Assembly: GCF_002217355.1 (NCBI RefSeq)
Contig: NZ_MUHA01000006.1
Span: forward strand, 62,001-126,000
Direction of reading: 5' to 3'
Length of the DNA stretch: 64,000 bases
DNA from: Flavobacterium oncorhynchi
Lineage (GTDB): Bacteria > Bacteroidota > Bacteroidia > Flavobacteriales > Flavobacteriaceae
Made by a program: the position numbers and the translations under genes
In this document: positions 8,430 through 16,865 of the stretch, one piece after another
How positions within the stretch are numbered: the stretch's first letter is position 1
Layout: every line of letters starts with the position of its first letter
Notes under the pieces: generated by a model
What the model was told of the DNA's origin: nothing
Seen by the model: the letters and a program-made list of their open reading frames with translations, nothing else
The model's database searches: none

Positions 8430-9491
8430 ATGAAAAAACTAGTTTTATTTTGCAGTATTTTTATTTTATTGATGTCATTTCAAACATTTAATTATAAAGC
8501 CAAAGTTAATTTCAGCAGCGGTTTTACATCAATGACAATAGATACTTTGTTTAAAGATAAAATTAGTATAAGAGCAATTTTAATCGATAAAAATAAAGTT
8601 TGGTATGGAGCTGATAATTCTCGTTTTGGCTATTATGATTTAGATAAAAAAGAGAAGTTTGAAGAGCATATTTATCGTGATACACTTAAGTTAGAATTTA
8701 GAAGCATTGCACAAACTTCAAAAAATGTGTTTCTATTAAGTGTTGCAAACCCAGCATTGCTCTATTCTGTTGATAAAAAAGACAAAAAAGTGAAACTGGT
8801 TTATAAAGAGATAAATCCGAAAGTTTTTTACGACAGTATGCAGTTTTGGAATGATAAAGAAGGTATTGCTATTGGAGATCCAACAGAAGATACTTTTTCT
8901 ATAATTGTTACTCGTGATGGCGGAGAAACTTGGACTAAAATATTATCTGATAAATTGCCAACAAATGCAGTGGGAGAAGCCGCTTTTGCAGCAAGTAATA
9001 CTAATATTGTTATAAAAGGGAATGATACTTGGCTGGTTTCAGGTGGAAAAAAAGCACGTGTTTTTTATTCAGCAGATAAGGCAAAAACATGGAAAGTTGT
9101 TGAAACTCCAATTGTGCAGGGAAAAGCGATGACAGGTATTTTTACTGCAGATTTTTATGATTCTAAACACGGTTTTATTGCAGGAGGTGATTATGAGATT
9201 CCGAGTAGAAAAGTAGATAACAAGGCCTTTACAAAAGATGGCGGAAAGACTTGGGAATTGATTGGGCAGAATATGGGATTTGGTTATGCATCATGTGTGC
9301 AATACGTTCCAGGAGGAAATGGAAAAGAGATTATTTGTGTAGGCTCTGAGGGAATTCAGTATTCTCAAAATGGAGGTGAAAACTGGACACAATTATCTAC
9401 AGATACTAAATTTTTTACTGTTCGCTTTATCAATAGAAATACAGCAATAGCTGCAGGACATAATAAAGTAGTTCGACTTAATTTTAAGTAA
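8430..9491 (+). CDS. exported BNR/YCF48-like beta-propeller protein
   Basis: I start at ATG 8430 (MKKLVLFCSIFILLMSFQTF), which gives a signal peptide at the very N-terminus. The frame is open 26 codons further, but only to a TTG inside the promoter region. The mature part, about 330 residues, contains repeated Asp-box motifs: TRDGGETWTKI, SADKAKTWKVV, TKDGGKTWELI and SQNGGENWTQL, plus IAAGHNKVVRL at the end. Such blades build a six- or seven-bladed propeller as in sialidase/YCF48/oxidoreductase-like proteins. No catalytic Arg triad of sialidases is evident, so a binding or enzyme-accessory role in the periplasm is more likely. It is a single-gene unit. Confidence 0.82.
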   Translation: MKKLVLFCSIFILLMSFQTFNYKAKVNFSSGFTSMTIDTLFKDKISIRAILIDKNKVWYGADNSRFGYYDLDKKEKFEEHIYRDTLKLEFRSIAQTSKNVFLLSVANPALLYSVDKKDKKVKLVYKEINPKVFYDSMQFWNDKEGIAIGDPTEDTFSIIVTRDGGETWTKILSDKLPTNAVGEAAFAASNTNIVIKGNDTWLVSGGKKARVFYSADKAKTWKVVETPIVQGKAMTGIFTADFYDSKHGFIAGGDYEIPSRKVDNKAFTKDGGKTWELIGQNMGFGYASCVQYVPGGNGKEIICVGSEGIQYSQNGGENWTQLSTDTKFFTVRFINRNTAIAAGHNKVVRLNFK

Positions 9492-9498
9492 AAAAAAC

Positions 9499-9542
9499 AA
9501 GAACCCTAAATAATAAAGTAAGTATTATTATATAGGGTTCTT
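9499..9542. terminator. bidirectional terminator
   Basis: AAGAACCCTA arm pairs with the ATAGGGTTCTT arm; AATAATA / TATTATT extends the stem. It lies between the convergent propeller gene and the sigma-factor operon. Confidence 0.75.
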
Positions 9543-9566
9543 ATCGCTGTTGTATTTTTAAGAAGC

Positions 9567-10025
9567 TTAATTTTTTCCTGCTTTGTCTCGGTATTGTTTT
9601 AATAATTTTCGATTAAAATCATCTTCAGATTTTTTAAGCTTTAATATTTTCTTTGCCGAAAGTATTTTTTTAAGATTTGCTGTGTATTTCTCGCGTAAAA
9701 GATACAGTTCTTTATCTGTAGATTCGATTTGAGATAATAATGCAGCTGCTTCTTTTTCTGAAAGAGAACTTAGATTATCGTCATCTAATTTACGCAGGTA
9801 AGTTTTCATTTTGTTATGACGCAGTTCATATTGTTTATCGTCATAAGTATTGTAAATTGGCCAAAATTTTTCAGCTTCAGTTGAAGTAAGTTCTAATTCA
9901 GTTGTTAAAAAAGAAACCTTATATGCTTTGATCTTTTCACGTTTATCATCTGCTTTGTCATTTTGAGCGTAAAATGAAAAGCTTACTAAAAACAGAAGGA
10001 ATGTTAGTATATTTTTAGTTTTCAT
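9567..10025 (-). CDS. periplasmic helical protein of the sigma-factor operon (Spy/CpxP-like arrangement)
   Basis: The 152 residues begin with a signal peptide (MKTKNILTFLLFLVSFSFYAQ). The mature part is helical and very charged, with a LTSTEAEKFWPIYNTYD stretch and a Lys-rich C-terminus. Small periplasmic proteins with this layout commonly close ECF-sigma operons in Bacteroidetes and resemble CpxP/Spy envelope sensors in style. I see no exact LTxxQ motif. The start is 20 nt after the stop of the preceding membrane protein gene, so it is the third gene of one operon. Confidence 0.7.
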   Translation of the reverse strand: MKTKNILTFLLFLVSFSFYAQNDKADDKREKIKAYKVSFLTTELELTSTEAEKFWPIYNTYDDKQYELRHNKMKTYLRKLDDDNLSSLSEKEAAALLSQIESTDKELYLLREKYTANLKKILSAKKILKLKKSEDDFNRKLLKQYRDKAGKN

Positions 10026-10044
10026 ATTTTAATTTTTTTGTTTT

Positions 10045-10458
10045 TTATTCAGAAATTAAATTTTCAATATTTGGATTAGAAGATAAGATGTCTTCTAGAG
10101 TTTCTTGTTCCAGTGCAACATTTTTATTCAGCTTTTCAATGTCTTTAGTGTCTAATTCTCGAATTAAATCGTATTGATTTAAATTTGATTGGTAAGACAA
10201 GTAGGTTTCTAAAGTTGCTTCATCAAGTTCTTTTGATGTTGCATTATAATTGTTGATAATAGGAATCATTAATGCAATACCTACTAAAGCGGCAGCAATA
10301 AGGGTGATTGTTTTTTTGCGTTTGTATATCGGAATTATTTTAACTTCTTCTTCGTTTATCTGCTGTAAAACTTTTGCCGAGATTGTATCAAAATAATTTT
10401 CAGGAGTTTTAAATCCTGATGATATTTTCGGTTCGTTTTCTAGTTTAAATGCTTTCAT
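10045..10458 (-). CDS. single-pass membrane protein, candidate anti-sigma factor
   Basis: The 137-residue protein has a cytoplasmic N-terminus of about 50 residues (FKTPENYFDTISAKVLQQI), one membrane helix (ITLIAAALVGIALMIPII, about 50-67) and an acidic outer part. It lies immediately downstream of an ECF sigma gene (34 nt gap), the usual position and topology of an anti-sigma factor. There is no zinc-binding anti-sigma motif. The role is inferred from topology and position only. Confidence 0.65.
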   Translation of the reverse strand: MKAFKLENEPKISSGFKTPENYFDTISAKVLQQINEEEVKIIPIYKRKKTITLIAAALVGIALMIPIINNYNATSKELDEATLETYLSYQSNLNQYDLIRELDTKDIEKLNKNVALEQETLEDILSSNPNIENLISE

Positions 10459-10491
10459 AATAACAATAAGATAAGTTTTGCTGCAAAAGGT

Positions 10492-11034
10492 TTAATTTGA
10501 TGTAACATATATTTCTATTTTTTTCACAGCATGATGATAAGATGCTTTTAGTGCGCCAACCGATGTTCCAAGAATTTCTGAAATTTCTTCGTACTTTAAT
10601 TCTTCAAAATATTTCATTTTAAAAACCAACTGTTGTTTTTCAGGTAATGTAATTATTGCTCTTTGAAGTTTGATCTGAATTTCATCTCCATCAAAATAAA
10701 CATCTGATTTTAAATTATCAATTGTTTTATTTTGCAGACTTTCAGAAGTAATACCATTTAGTTTTGCTTTCTGATTTAAAAAAGTCAAAGCTTCATTTGT
10801 GGCAATGCGATACATCCAGGAAAAAAGCCTGCTTTCTTCCTTGAAGTTTTTTAAGTATTGAAATACTTTAACGAAAGTGTTTTGTAAAACATCGTCGGCA
10901 TCATCATGATTCAAAACAATATTTCGAATATGAGAATACAATGGTTTTTGATAATCAGATAGGAGTTTTTGAAACGCTGTATTTTGCGTTTTAGGATTTA
11001 ATAATTGTTGTATAAATTCCTTCTCGTCTGTCAA
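10492..11034 (-). CDS. ECF-type RNA polymerase sigma factor
   Basis: The 180 residues contain a sigma region 2 core (LYSHIRNIVLNHDDADDVLQNTFVKVFQYL, then SRLFSWMYRIATNEAL) and a region 4 helix-turn-helix (LPEKQQLVFKMKYFEELKYEEISEILGTSVGALKASYHHAVKKI). The start is a TTG at 11034: an in-frame TAA lies 10 codons upstream and no ATG occurs in between or before the conserved domain. It heads a three-gene operon with a membrane protein and a small periplasmic protein, so it probably controls an envelope stress response including its own operon. Confidence 0.88.
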   Translation of the reverse strand: MTDEKEFIQQLLNPKTQNTAFQKLLSDYQKPLYSHIRNIVLNHDDADDVLQNTFVKVFQYLKNFKEESRLFSWMYRIATNEALTFLNQKAKLNGITSESLQNKTIDNLKSDVYFDGDEIQIKLQRAIITLPEKQQLVFKMKYFEELKYEEISEILGTSVGALKASYHHAVKKIEIYVTSN

Positions 11035-11108
11035 ACTTTTTGATTTATCAAACCTTTATATAGTGTTAGAATGAATTTTAAACAAAAGGTTTAATGACCT
11101 TCGAAAGT

Positions 11109-12311
11109 TTAAAATTCTGATTGCTCTTCTTCTTGAGTTTGTGTTGGTGGTGTTGCAGGTTTTGGAGTTGCCGGCTTTGGTGTAGCAGGTTTCGTTACGG
11201 CAGGTTTTGCTGTTTCGGGCCTTACAGTGTCGACACCTTCTTCTGGTTCAGATGAATAAACTGGTGAGTTGACTGGCGCTGCAGGCACGATTTTAGGAAT
11301 AATAGGGAAGTAGATTTCCGTTAGTAATTTAGATGGGCTTTTTACATCTAATTTACTGATCGATAAAACTTCAAGATGCGACCAGCTTAATTCTGGTTTT
11401 ATCTTTTGATTGTTAATATATGCTGTTGTTTTTGAAATAGCTTCGTTAGTATGTGAATAATCACCTTTTAAAGTTGTTTTCACCGCATCAAAACCATTTA
11501 ATTTTCCTGATGAAATATCACTTCCAGAACTAATTGATATTTCTTTGTTTATAGGAAGACATATTGAAATTTTTGCTAATCCTGACGCAGTATCATAGGT
11601 ATGATAAATGATAAATGGTTTTCCAGTTGTACTTAGACCATTGGTTTCGCTAAAGTGAATAAGTTTTGGAATAACAATTCTGGCATTTTTATTTACTTTC
11701 TGAATTTCACTGGTAAAAGTCTGTTTGATATATGGAGTTTCAGTTTTCTTTACAACCCCATTTACTTCTACAGCATAAGTTTTTGTTTCGTAATCTAAAT
11801 TTTTGTCAATATTTGCGAGGCTTTTTTCGTAAATAGTTCCAATAACCTTGTCAGAACCGCCATTTAGCGCTGTGTATATTTTAAACAAAAAGCTCATGGT
11901 TCCTTTTGCTTTCCAAGTAACTTTTGTTTTACCTGCCAAAGTATCCTTAAAAGTCCAAGTTACGTCAGCTTCTGTGCCGTCGTATTTCATTTTTTGTTCA
12001 ATGCTTTCACCTTCTTTTGTTTTTAGGGTAATTGCATTTCCATTGCCTTCATCACCTGACCAATAAAATGATGCTCCATTTCCGCTGGTTTTGTTCGGAA
12101 AAGTCATTTTTATTGATGGATCTTCTGTAGACCAAGATTCAAAATCTTCATAGTTTCTAAAATCATTTACATAATTATAGACTGTAGCTTTTGGCGAATT
12201 GATGACTTTGCTTCTTTCAACAGAAAAAATCCCTTTTTGGGTAGCAACAAAAACGGTTAGAGCGACTAAACTTAATAATAGTAAAAGAAATAAATATTTT
12301 AGAATCTTCAT
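11109..12311 (-). CDS. membrane-anchored SRPBCC (polyketide-cyclase-like) plus GyrI-like fusion with Pro-rich tail
   Basis: The 400 residues start with one membrane helix (YLFLLLLLSLVALTVFVAT). An SRPBCC ligand-pocket domain covers about residues 30-175 (SKVINSPKATVYNYVNDFRNYEDFESW ... VTWKAKGTM). About residues 190-345 look like a GyrI/effector-binding domain (TGKPFIIYHTYD, KLNGFDAVKTTLKGDYSHTNEA, LTEIYFPI). The tail has repeated KPATPKPATPPTQT elements and is disordered. The two ligand-binding folds on one anchored chain suggest small-molecule binding at the membrane; the ligand is unknown. It ends 75 nt before the sigma gene starts on the same strand, but with no clear sign of co-transcription. 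Confidence 0.75.
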   Translation of the reverse strand: MKILKYLFLLLLLSLVALTVFVATQKGIFSVERSKVINSPKATVYNYVNDFRNYEDFESWSTEDPSIKMTFPNKTSGNGASFYWSGDEGNGNAITLKTKEGESIEQKMKYDGTEADVTWTFKDTLAGKTKVTWKAKGTMSFLFKIYTALNGGSDKVIGTIYEKSLANIDKNLDYETKTYAVEVNGVVKKTETPYIKQTFTSEIQKVNKNARIVIPKLIHFSETNGLSTTGKPFIIYHTYDTASGLAKISICLPINKEISISSGSDISSGKLNGFDAVKTTLKGDYSHTNEAISKTTAYINNQKIKPELSWSHLEVLSISKLDVKSPSKLLTEIYFPIIPKIVPAAPVNSPVYSSEPEEGVDTVRPETAKPAVTKPATPKPATPKPATPPTQTQEEEQSEF

Positions 12312-12470
12312 TGATGCAGGTTTTGCGTAAAGTTATAAATTTTATTGCGAGTCCAAACTAATAACAAAAATAAAAGTTGGATTCAATTTTGTTTCCAATT
12401 ACTGGATTTTATAAAATAACGATTTGGGAAAGGTTAAATTGTGCTTTTCTTGAAAGTTTAAGTTTTGGGC

Positions 12471-12659
12471 TTATCTTTTTAGAAAGACTTTAATTACGAA
12501 TAAAATCGCAATAAAAAGAAGAAATGCAATAAGGACTTTGTAATTTCCTTTGTAAAAAACTTTGTGCAGCGCTAGATCTTTACGGTAAGCAAAAATCATT
12601 ATGATTACAAATGCGATAAAAAAACAGAGTCCGAAAATTAATTGTCCTTGACTAAACAT
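12471..12659 (-). CDS. small two-helix membrane protein, unknown
   Basis: The 62 residues form two hydrophobic helices (LIFGLCFFIAFVIIMIFAY and VLIAFLLFIAILFVIKVFL) joined by a basic loop (RKDLALHKVFYKGNYK), so both ends are probably outside and the loop inside. It starts with ATG at 12659 and is divergent from the pyrophosphohydrolase gene. The clean signal-like topology and the ATG make it a real gene; no function is recognised. Confidence 0.65.
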   Translation of the reverse strand: MFSQGQLIFGLCFFIAFVIIMIFAYRKDLALHKVFYKGNYKVLIAFLLFIAILFVIKVFLKR

Positions 12660-12742
12660 ACTTTAAAAATTATTTTTGACAAATTTAGAGAATTGTATAC
12701 GATTTGTTGCTAATTTGCCATTTCATTTAATCAAATAAAAAC

Positions 12743-13123
12743 ATGAAGAAACAACTGGATGCAGTTACAGAATTTCATACTGCTTTTAAAATAGGTCACA
12801 GTCATACTCCAATTGCTGATTTAGGAGAAACTAAAAAACTGCTTCGTTATAATTTAATGAAAGAAGAAAATGAAGAATATCTTGAAGCGGTTCAAAATAA
12901 TGATTTAGTTGAAATTGCTGATGCACTTGGTGATATGATGTATATTTTATGCGGTACAATTATCGAACATGGTCTGCAGGATAAAATTGAAGCTGTTTTT
13001 GATGAAATTCAGCGTAGTAATATGAGTAAACTTGGCGAAGACGGAAAGCCTATTTATCGTGAAGATGGAAAAGTGATGAAAGGGCCAAATTATTTTAAGC
13101 CTGATTTTTCGAAGTTGTTATAA
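12743..13123 (+). CDS. MazG/PRA-PH-like nucleotide pyrophosphohydrolase
   Basis: The 126-residue all-alpha protein carries the NTP-PPase metal-binding pattern: EENEEYLEA (ExxEE) and EIADALGDMMYIL (ExxD) about 17 residues later. These coordinate Mg2+ in MazG/HisE/dUTPase-type enzymes. The C-terminal LGEDGKPIYREDGKVMKGPNYF is typical of the stand-alone phage/bacterial HisE-like branch. It likely cleaves a nucleoside triphosphate to the monophosphate, perhaps a damaged one. It is a single-gene unit followed by a repeat-rich intergenic stretch. Confidence 0.82.
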   Translation: MKKQLDAVTEFHTAFKIGHSHTPIADLGETKKLLRYNLMKEENEEYLEAVQNNDLVEIADALGDMMYILCGTIIEHGLQDKIEAVFDEIQRSNMSKLGEDGKPIYREDGKVMKGPNYFKPDFSKLL

Positions 13124-13129
13124 AGAAGA

Positions 13130-13200
13130 TTAAACGCAAAGGACGCTAAGTTTTTTTTCTGCTGTTCGTGTAAAAACGTAAAGTTCGCAAAGCTCTGCGT
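13130..13200. repeat. 'cells counting' A/T-G-C intergenic repeat (R2 family)
   Basis: Contains AACGCAAAGGACGCTAAG and GTTCGCAAAGCTCTGCG. The same GCAAAG/CTTTGCG vocabulary recurs at 38038-38070, 38280-38325, 41364-41462, 42902-42945, 43110-43213 and 54823-54895, mostly flanking the R1 palindromes. Confidence 0.55.
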
Positions 13201-13206
13201 TATTTT

Positions 13207-13306
13207 TGTCATTTCGACGAAGGAGAAATCTTCGCTAGAAGCTCTACAAAGATTGGTCTTTCGTTGCGGAGTTACTTGTGGAGATTTCTCCTTCGTCGAA
13301 ATGACA
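13207..13306. repeat. R1 palindromic repeat, copy 1 (100 bp)
   Basis: Perfect 25-bp terminal inverted repeats: the left arm begins TGTCATTTCGACGAAGGAG and the right arm ends CTCCTTCGTCGAAATGACA. The interior is about 50 bp. Other copies are at 32455, 38133, 41244 and 43005. Confidence 0.9.
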
Positions 13307-13324
13307 AGATTGTGAAAAAAAACG

Positions 13325-13356
13325 AACCCGACAGATTTTTAAAATCTGTCGGGTTT
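13325..13356. terminator. terminator of ilvE
   Basis: AACCCGACAGATTTT / AAAATCTGTCGGGTT, nearly loop-free, with a T-run on the plus side and an A-run on the other. It is 20 nt after the ilvE stop. Confidence 0.8.
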
Positions 13357-13377
13357 TTATATTTAAATATCTTTGAA

Positions 13378-14448
13378 TTATTGAACTTTAACTGTCCATC
13401 CATAAGTATCTTCAGAAAGTTTATTTTGAAGACTTGTTAGTTTTTCTTTCAAGAATGAAGCGTATGAATTCTCTACTGGAGTCATTTCATAATATTCACC
13501 TTTATATGAGAATCCTTTAATTACACTGATTACTGCAGCAGTACCAGCTCCAAAAATTTCTTTTAAAGATCCGTTTTTAGCAGCTTCAACTAGTTCAGAA
13601 ACAATTACTGGACGAACTTCAACATTTAAGCCTTCTTTTTCAGCCATTGCAATTAAACTTTTTCTGGTAATACCATCCAAAATTCTTTCGCTTGTTGGAG
13701 CTGTCAATAGAGTATCGTTAATTCTGAAGAAAACGTTCATTGTTCCAGCTTCTTCTAATTTTGTATGCGTGGCATCGTCAGTCCAAATAACTTGTTGAAA
13801 ACCATCTTTGTTTGCTAAGTTAGTTGGGTAAAACTGAGCAGCGTAGTTTCCTGCTGCTTTTGCAGCACCAATTCCACCATTTGCAGCTCTACTGTAATGT
13901 TCAGCAATAATTACTTTTACTTCACCTCCATAGTAAGATTTTGCAGGAGAAAGTAAAATCATAAATTTATATTCGTCAGATGGATTTGCGATTACTCCAG
14001 GTCCTGTCGCAATCATAAAAGGACGAATGTACATACTTGCACCATTTCCTCTTTGAATCCATTCTTGGTCGATTTTTAATAATTCATTCAAACCTTCCAT
14101 AAATACATCTTCTGGAACTTCCGGCATCGCCATACGAACAGCAGAATTGTTGAAACGCTTGTAATTTTCATCAGGTCTAAACAACCAAACATCATTATTC
14201 TCATCTTTGTAAGCTTTCATTCCTTCAAAAATAGCTTGTCCATAATGAAAGACTTTAGAAGATGGATCCATTAAAATAGGCGCATATGGCTTAATGACCG
14301 GAGTCTGCCATTGTCCGTCTTTATAATCACATTCTAATAAATGGTCTGTAAATACAGCACCAAAGCTTAAGTTTTCAAAGTCTACAGAGCTTATCTTAGA
14401 CGATTCAGCTTTTCTGATTTCAATTTTGCTTGTTTGAGTTGTACTCAT
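13378..14448 (-). CDS. ilvE: branched-chain amino acid aminotransferase
   Basis: The 356-residue fold-type IV PLP enzyme catalyses the last step of Leu, Ile and Val synthesis. Signatures are FHYGQAIFEGMKAYKDENN in the N-terminal domain, ASMYIRPFMIATGPGVIANPS, AKAAGNYAAQFYPTNLANKDGFQQVIW (with the catalytic Lys region) and TMNVFFRINDTLLTAPTSERILDGITRKSL, which holds the phosphate-binding loop. Length and motifs are those of the long BcaT group. It is divergent from mnmD and ends at a strong terminator. ATG at 14448. Confidence 0.93.
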   Translation of the reverse strand: MSTTQTSKIEIRKAESSKISSVDFENLSFGAVFTDHLLECDYKDGQWQTPVIKPYAPILMDPSSKVFHYGQAIFEGMKAYKDENNDVWLFRPDENYKRFNNSAVRMAMPEVPEDVFMEGLNELLKIDQEWIQRGNGASMYIRPFMIATGPGVIANPSDEYKFMILLSPAKSYYGGEVKVIIAEHYSRAANGGIGAAKAAGNYAAQFYPTNLANKDGFQQVIWTDDATHTKLEEAGTMNVFFRINDTLLTAPTSERILDGITRKSLIAMAEKEGLNVEVRPVIVSELVEAAKNGSLKEIFGAGTAAVISVIKGFSYKGEYYEMTPVENSYASFLKEKLTSLQNKLSEDTYGWTVKVQ

Positions 14449-14534
14449 AATTATGTAAAGTTTTTATCTAATTTGTATTCTTTCAAATGAAAATCTAACG
14501 TAATGATCTGATGAAGAATAGGTTTTGTTGAATG

Positions 14535-14542
14535 CAAAATTA
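14535..14542 (-). promoter_or_regulatory. candidate -7 box of ilvE
   Basis: Reads TAATTTTG on the minus strand, a perfect TANNTTTG, about 87 nt before the ilvE ATG. No clear TTTG partner. The rest of the 310-bp ilvE/mnmD divergent region shows no other structure. Confidence 0.4.
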
Positions 14543-14697
14543 CGGAAAAATATATAATTTGTTTAGTAAAACTGCATTAATTCCTGTATTTGACTGAGAT
14601 TTGTTTATCTTATAATAAACCTAAAATTTTAGCGAAGTTTTATAAAGATTTTATGAAAAAAGTGTCGTTTTTTAAGGCTTTACGCATTTGTTTTGAC

Positions 14698-14705
14698 TAA
14701 ATTTG
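14698..14705 (+). promoter_or_regulatory. candidate -7 box of mnmD
   Basis: TAAATTTG, a perfect TANNTTTG, about 54 nt before the mnmD start; a -33 partner is not evident. Confidence 0.4.
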
Positions 14706-14758
14706 ACTGAGAAAATGGACTATAAATCAATGTAAATTCATTGTAAAATTTGAAAATA

Positions 14759-15424
14759 GTGAAAAGAGAAATAATTAAAACGCTAGATGGTTCAACAACA
14801 ATTCATTTGGAAGAATGGAACGAAAGTTACCATTCCAAACATGGTGCTATTCAAGAAGCAAAACATGTATTTATAAAAAATGGGTTGTCATTATTTGAAA
14901 GTAATCCGGTTTCTATTCTTGAAATTGGTTTTGGTACTGGTTTAAATGCGTTTATTACTTTTTTAGAATCAGAACAAAAGCAGAAGCACATTAATTATGT
15001 TGGAGTAGAAGCATATCCGATTGCTGCAAGTGAAGTTTTGGGAATGAATTATGTTGAAGAATTAGAAGCAGAAAATTTTTCGGAAGTATTTAAAAAAATG
15101 CATGAAAGCGAGTGGAATCAAGAAGTGAAAATTAACTCAAGATTTTCATTAACTAAAAGAAAACAATTTTTTGATGAAATTGATGATTTAGAAATTTTTG
15201 ATTTGATTTACTTTGATGCTTTCGGATATCGAGTACAGCCGGAGCTTTGGAGTACAGCCATTTTTCAGAAAATGTACAATAGTTTAAAGCCAAACGGCGT
15301 TCTTGTTACGTATGCTGCTCGAGGAGTTGTTAAAAGAAGTATGATTGAGGTTGGTTTTACTGTTGAAAAATTAACAGGGCCTCCTGGGAAAAGAGAAATG
15401 TTTAGAGCTTTTAAAAAGGTTTAA
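14759..15424 (+). CDS. mnmD: tRNA (mnm5s2U34) methyltransferase, stand-alone MnmD
   Basis: About 221 residues. MnmD is the methyltransferase half of MnmC and completes mnm5s2U at the tRNA wobble position. Visible motifs are ILEIGFGTGLNAF (SAM motif I), DLIYFDAFGYRVQPELW (motif IV with the D-A-F of this family) and GVLVTYAARGVVKRSM plus GPPGKREMFRA at the end. The frame opens at a TTG (14750), but a GTG at 14759 gives VKREIIKTLDGSTTIHL, which matches the usual family N-terminus, so I prefer it. There is no fused FAD oxidase domain, as usual in Bacteroidetes. Confidence 0.87.
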   Translation: MKREIIKTLDGSTTIHLEEWNESYHSKHGAIQEAKHVFIKNGLSLFESNPVSILEIGFGTGLNAFITFLESEQKQKHINYVGVEAYPIAASEVLGMNYVEELEAENFSEVFKKMHESEWNQEVKINSRFSLTKRKQFFDEIDDLEIFDLIYFDAFGYRVQPELWSTAIFQKMYNSLKPNGVLVTYAARGVVKRSMIEVGFTVEKLTGPPGKREMFRAFKKV

Positions 15425-15590
15425 ATGAGTTGTTTAGAACGATTCTAGATTGATTTATATGTAGTAAGAAAACGTATTCGCTGCTAAAGTTTTTAAAAAA
15501 ATAAGTTAAAAATTGTCTTTATGAATGATATTTGCTTAAATTTGGCTCGAGTTTAAAATAATAGATAATCCCCGAAAATCTTGTTTTATT

Positions 15591-15788
15591 ATGTCAAAAA
15601 TAATGTTTGATTACACGAAATCAATACTTGAAAGAGTAAGTTTCGATCCGATACTTTTTTGTAAAGAACTAGAAAAAGCTATCAAAACACTGTTGCCATA
15701 CGAAATGGAACAATTGCAAGAATGGTTATTAAATTTTATAATTGAAAAACCAGAACTTAAACAAAGTCTACTACTAATTAAAGTATAA
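15591..15788 (+). CDS. small hypothetical protein
   Basis: The 65 residues (MSKIMFDYTKSILERVSFDPILFCKELEKAI...) are predicted helical and amphipathic, with no signal or membrane segment. It has its own leader and a strong terminator 4 nt after the stop, so a genuine short gene is likely. I do not recognise a function. An alternative ATG lies at 15603. Confidence 0.6.
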   Translation: MSKIMFDYTKSILERVSFDPILFCKELEKAIKTLLPYEMEQLQEWLLNFIIEKPELKQSLLLIKV

Positions 15789-15791
15789 AAG

Positions 15792-15817
15792 AAAAGGAGC
15801 CGAAATTGGCTCCTTTT
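15792..15817. terminator. bidirectional terminator
   Basis: AAAAGGAGCC / GGCTCCTTTT with a 6-nt loop, between the small gene and oxyR (convergent). Confidence 0.85.
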
Positions 15818-15823
15818 TTATTT

Positions 15824-16765
15824 TTATTTCTTTTGCAGCGGACTGATGATTTGCACGTTTTGAAAAACAATGGCTCCTTTTACGACGCCGGCAATTGTTG
15901 ATCTAAGTGCATCAATAATTTGCATTTTTAATTCGCTCTTCGGGTAAATTAAACTTACTTCGCGAGCAGGTTTTGGTTCCTTAAAATTTCGCAGTTTCAG
16001 TTTATCGGATTCTTTTAAGTCTAAAGTGTGCAAATACGGAAGTAATGTTGTGCCCAAACCTTCGTCGGCTAGTTTTATCAAAGTTTCAAAACTTCCACTT
16101 TGAATTTGAAAATTATTTTGGTCAGCATCAGCACTATGTTTGCATAAATTTAAAATTCCATCTCTAAAACAATGCCCGTCTTGTAAAAGTAAAATTTCAT
16201 TGATGTTTAAATCAGCAACTTCGATTTCTTCTTTTTGAAAACTGCTGTGATGTTCTGGAATATAGGCTACAAATGGCTCAAAGTATAAAACGATCTCTTT
16301 TATTTTTTCATCTTCAAGCGGAGTTGCTGCAATAGCTGCATCCAAATGACCGTTTTTTAATTTTACAATAATTTCATCCGTATTAAGCTCTTCAATTAAA
16401 AGTTTAACCTTTGGATATTTCTTAATGAAATTATTTAAAAACATAGGTAAAAGAGTCGGCATAATGGTTGGGATAATTCCTAGTCGAAATTCTCCGCCAA
16501 TAAAACCTTTTTGCTGCTCAACAATATCTTTAATTCGGTCAGCTTCGTTTACAATATTTTTTGCTTGGTTTACAATCTTTTGCCCAATATCCGTAAGCTG
16601 AATAGGTTTTTTACTTCGGTCGAATATTAAAATATTTAGTTCTTCTTCAATTTTTTGGATCTGCATACTTAAAGTAGGCTGAGTCACAAAGCATTTTTCA
16701 GCAGCAAGCGTAAAATTTTTATGCTCTGCAACGGCTAATACATATTGTAATTGAGTTATCGTCAT
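15824..16765 (-). CDS. oxyR: peroxide-sensing LysR-type regulator OxyR
   Basis: The 313 residues start with a LysR winged helix (MTITQLQYVLAVAEHKNFTLAAEKCFVTQPTLSMQIQKIEEELN). The sensor domain contains GHCFRDGILNLC: its cysteines fall at residues 199 and 208, the same numbers as the disulfide pair of E. coli OxyR. Oxidation by H2O2 is expected to switch it to an activator. It is divergent from dps, a classic OxyR target, and the 100-bp gap probably holds its operator. ATG at 16765. Confidence 0.92.
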   Translation of the reverse strand: MTITQLQYVLAVAEHKNFTLAAEKCFVTQPTLSMQIQKIEEELNILIFDRSKKPIQLTDIGQKIVNQAKNIVNEADRIKDIVEQQKGFIGGEFRLGIIPTIMPTLLPMFLNNFIKKYPKVKLLIEELNTDEIIVKLKNGHLDAAIAATPLEDEKIKEIVLYFEPFVAYIPEHHSSFQKEEIEVADLNINEILLLQDGHCFRDGILNLCKHSADADQNNFQIQSGSFETLIKLADEGLGTTLLPYLHTLDLKESDKLKLRNFKEPKPAREVSLIYPKSELKMQIIDALRSTIAGVVKGAIVFQNVQIISPLQKK

Positions 16766-16837
16766 TTTAATAGAATTTTTTGATGCAAAAATAACTAAAT
16801 ATAATTTTTTTTTATGTTTTTTTTAAAGAAGTTAGCT

Positions 16838-16845
16838 TAAATTTG
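16838..16845 (+). promoter_or_regulatory. candidate -7 box of dps
   Basis: TAAATTTG, a perfect TANNTTTG, 20 nt before the dps ATG. No TTTG is found at -33, which would fit a promoter that needs an activator such as the adjacent OxyR. Confidence 0.45.
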
Positions 16846-16865
16846 TAGTAAACTCATTATAAAAA

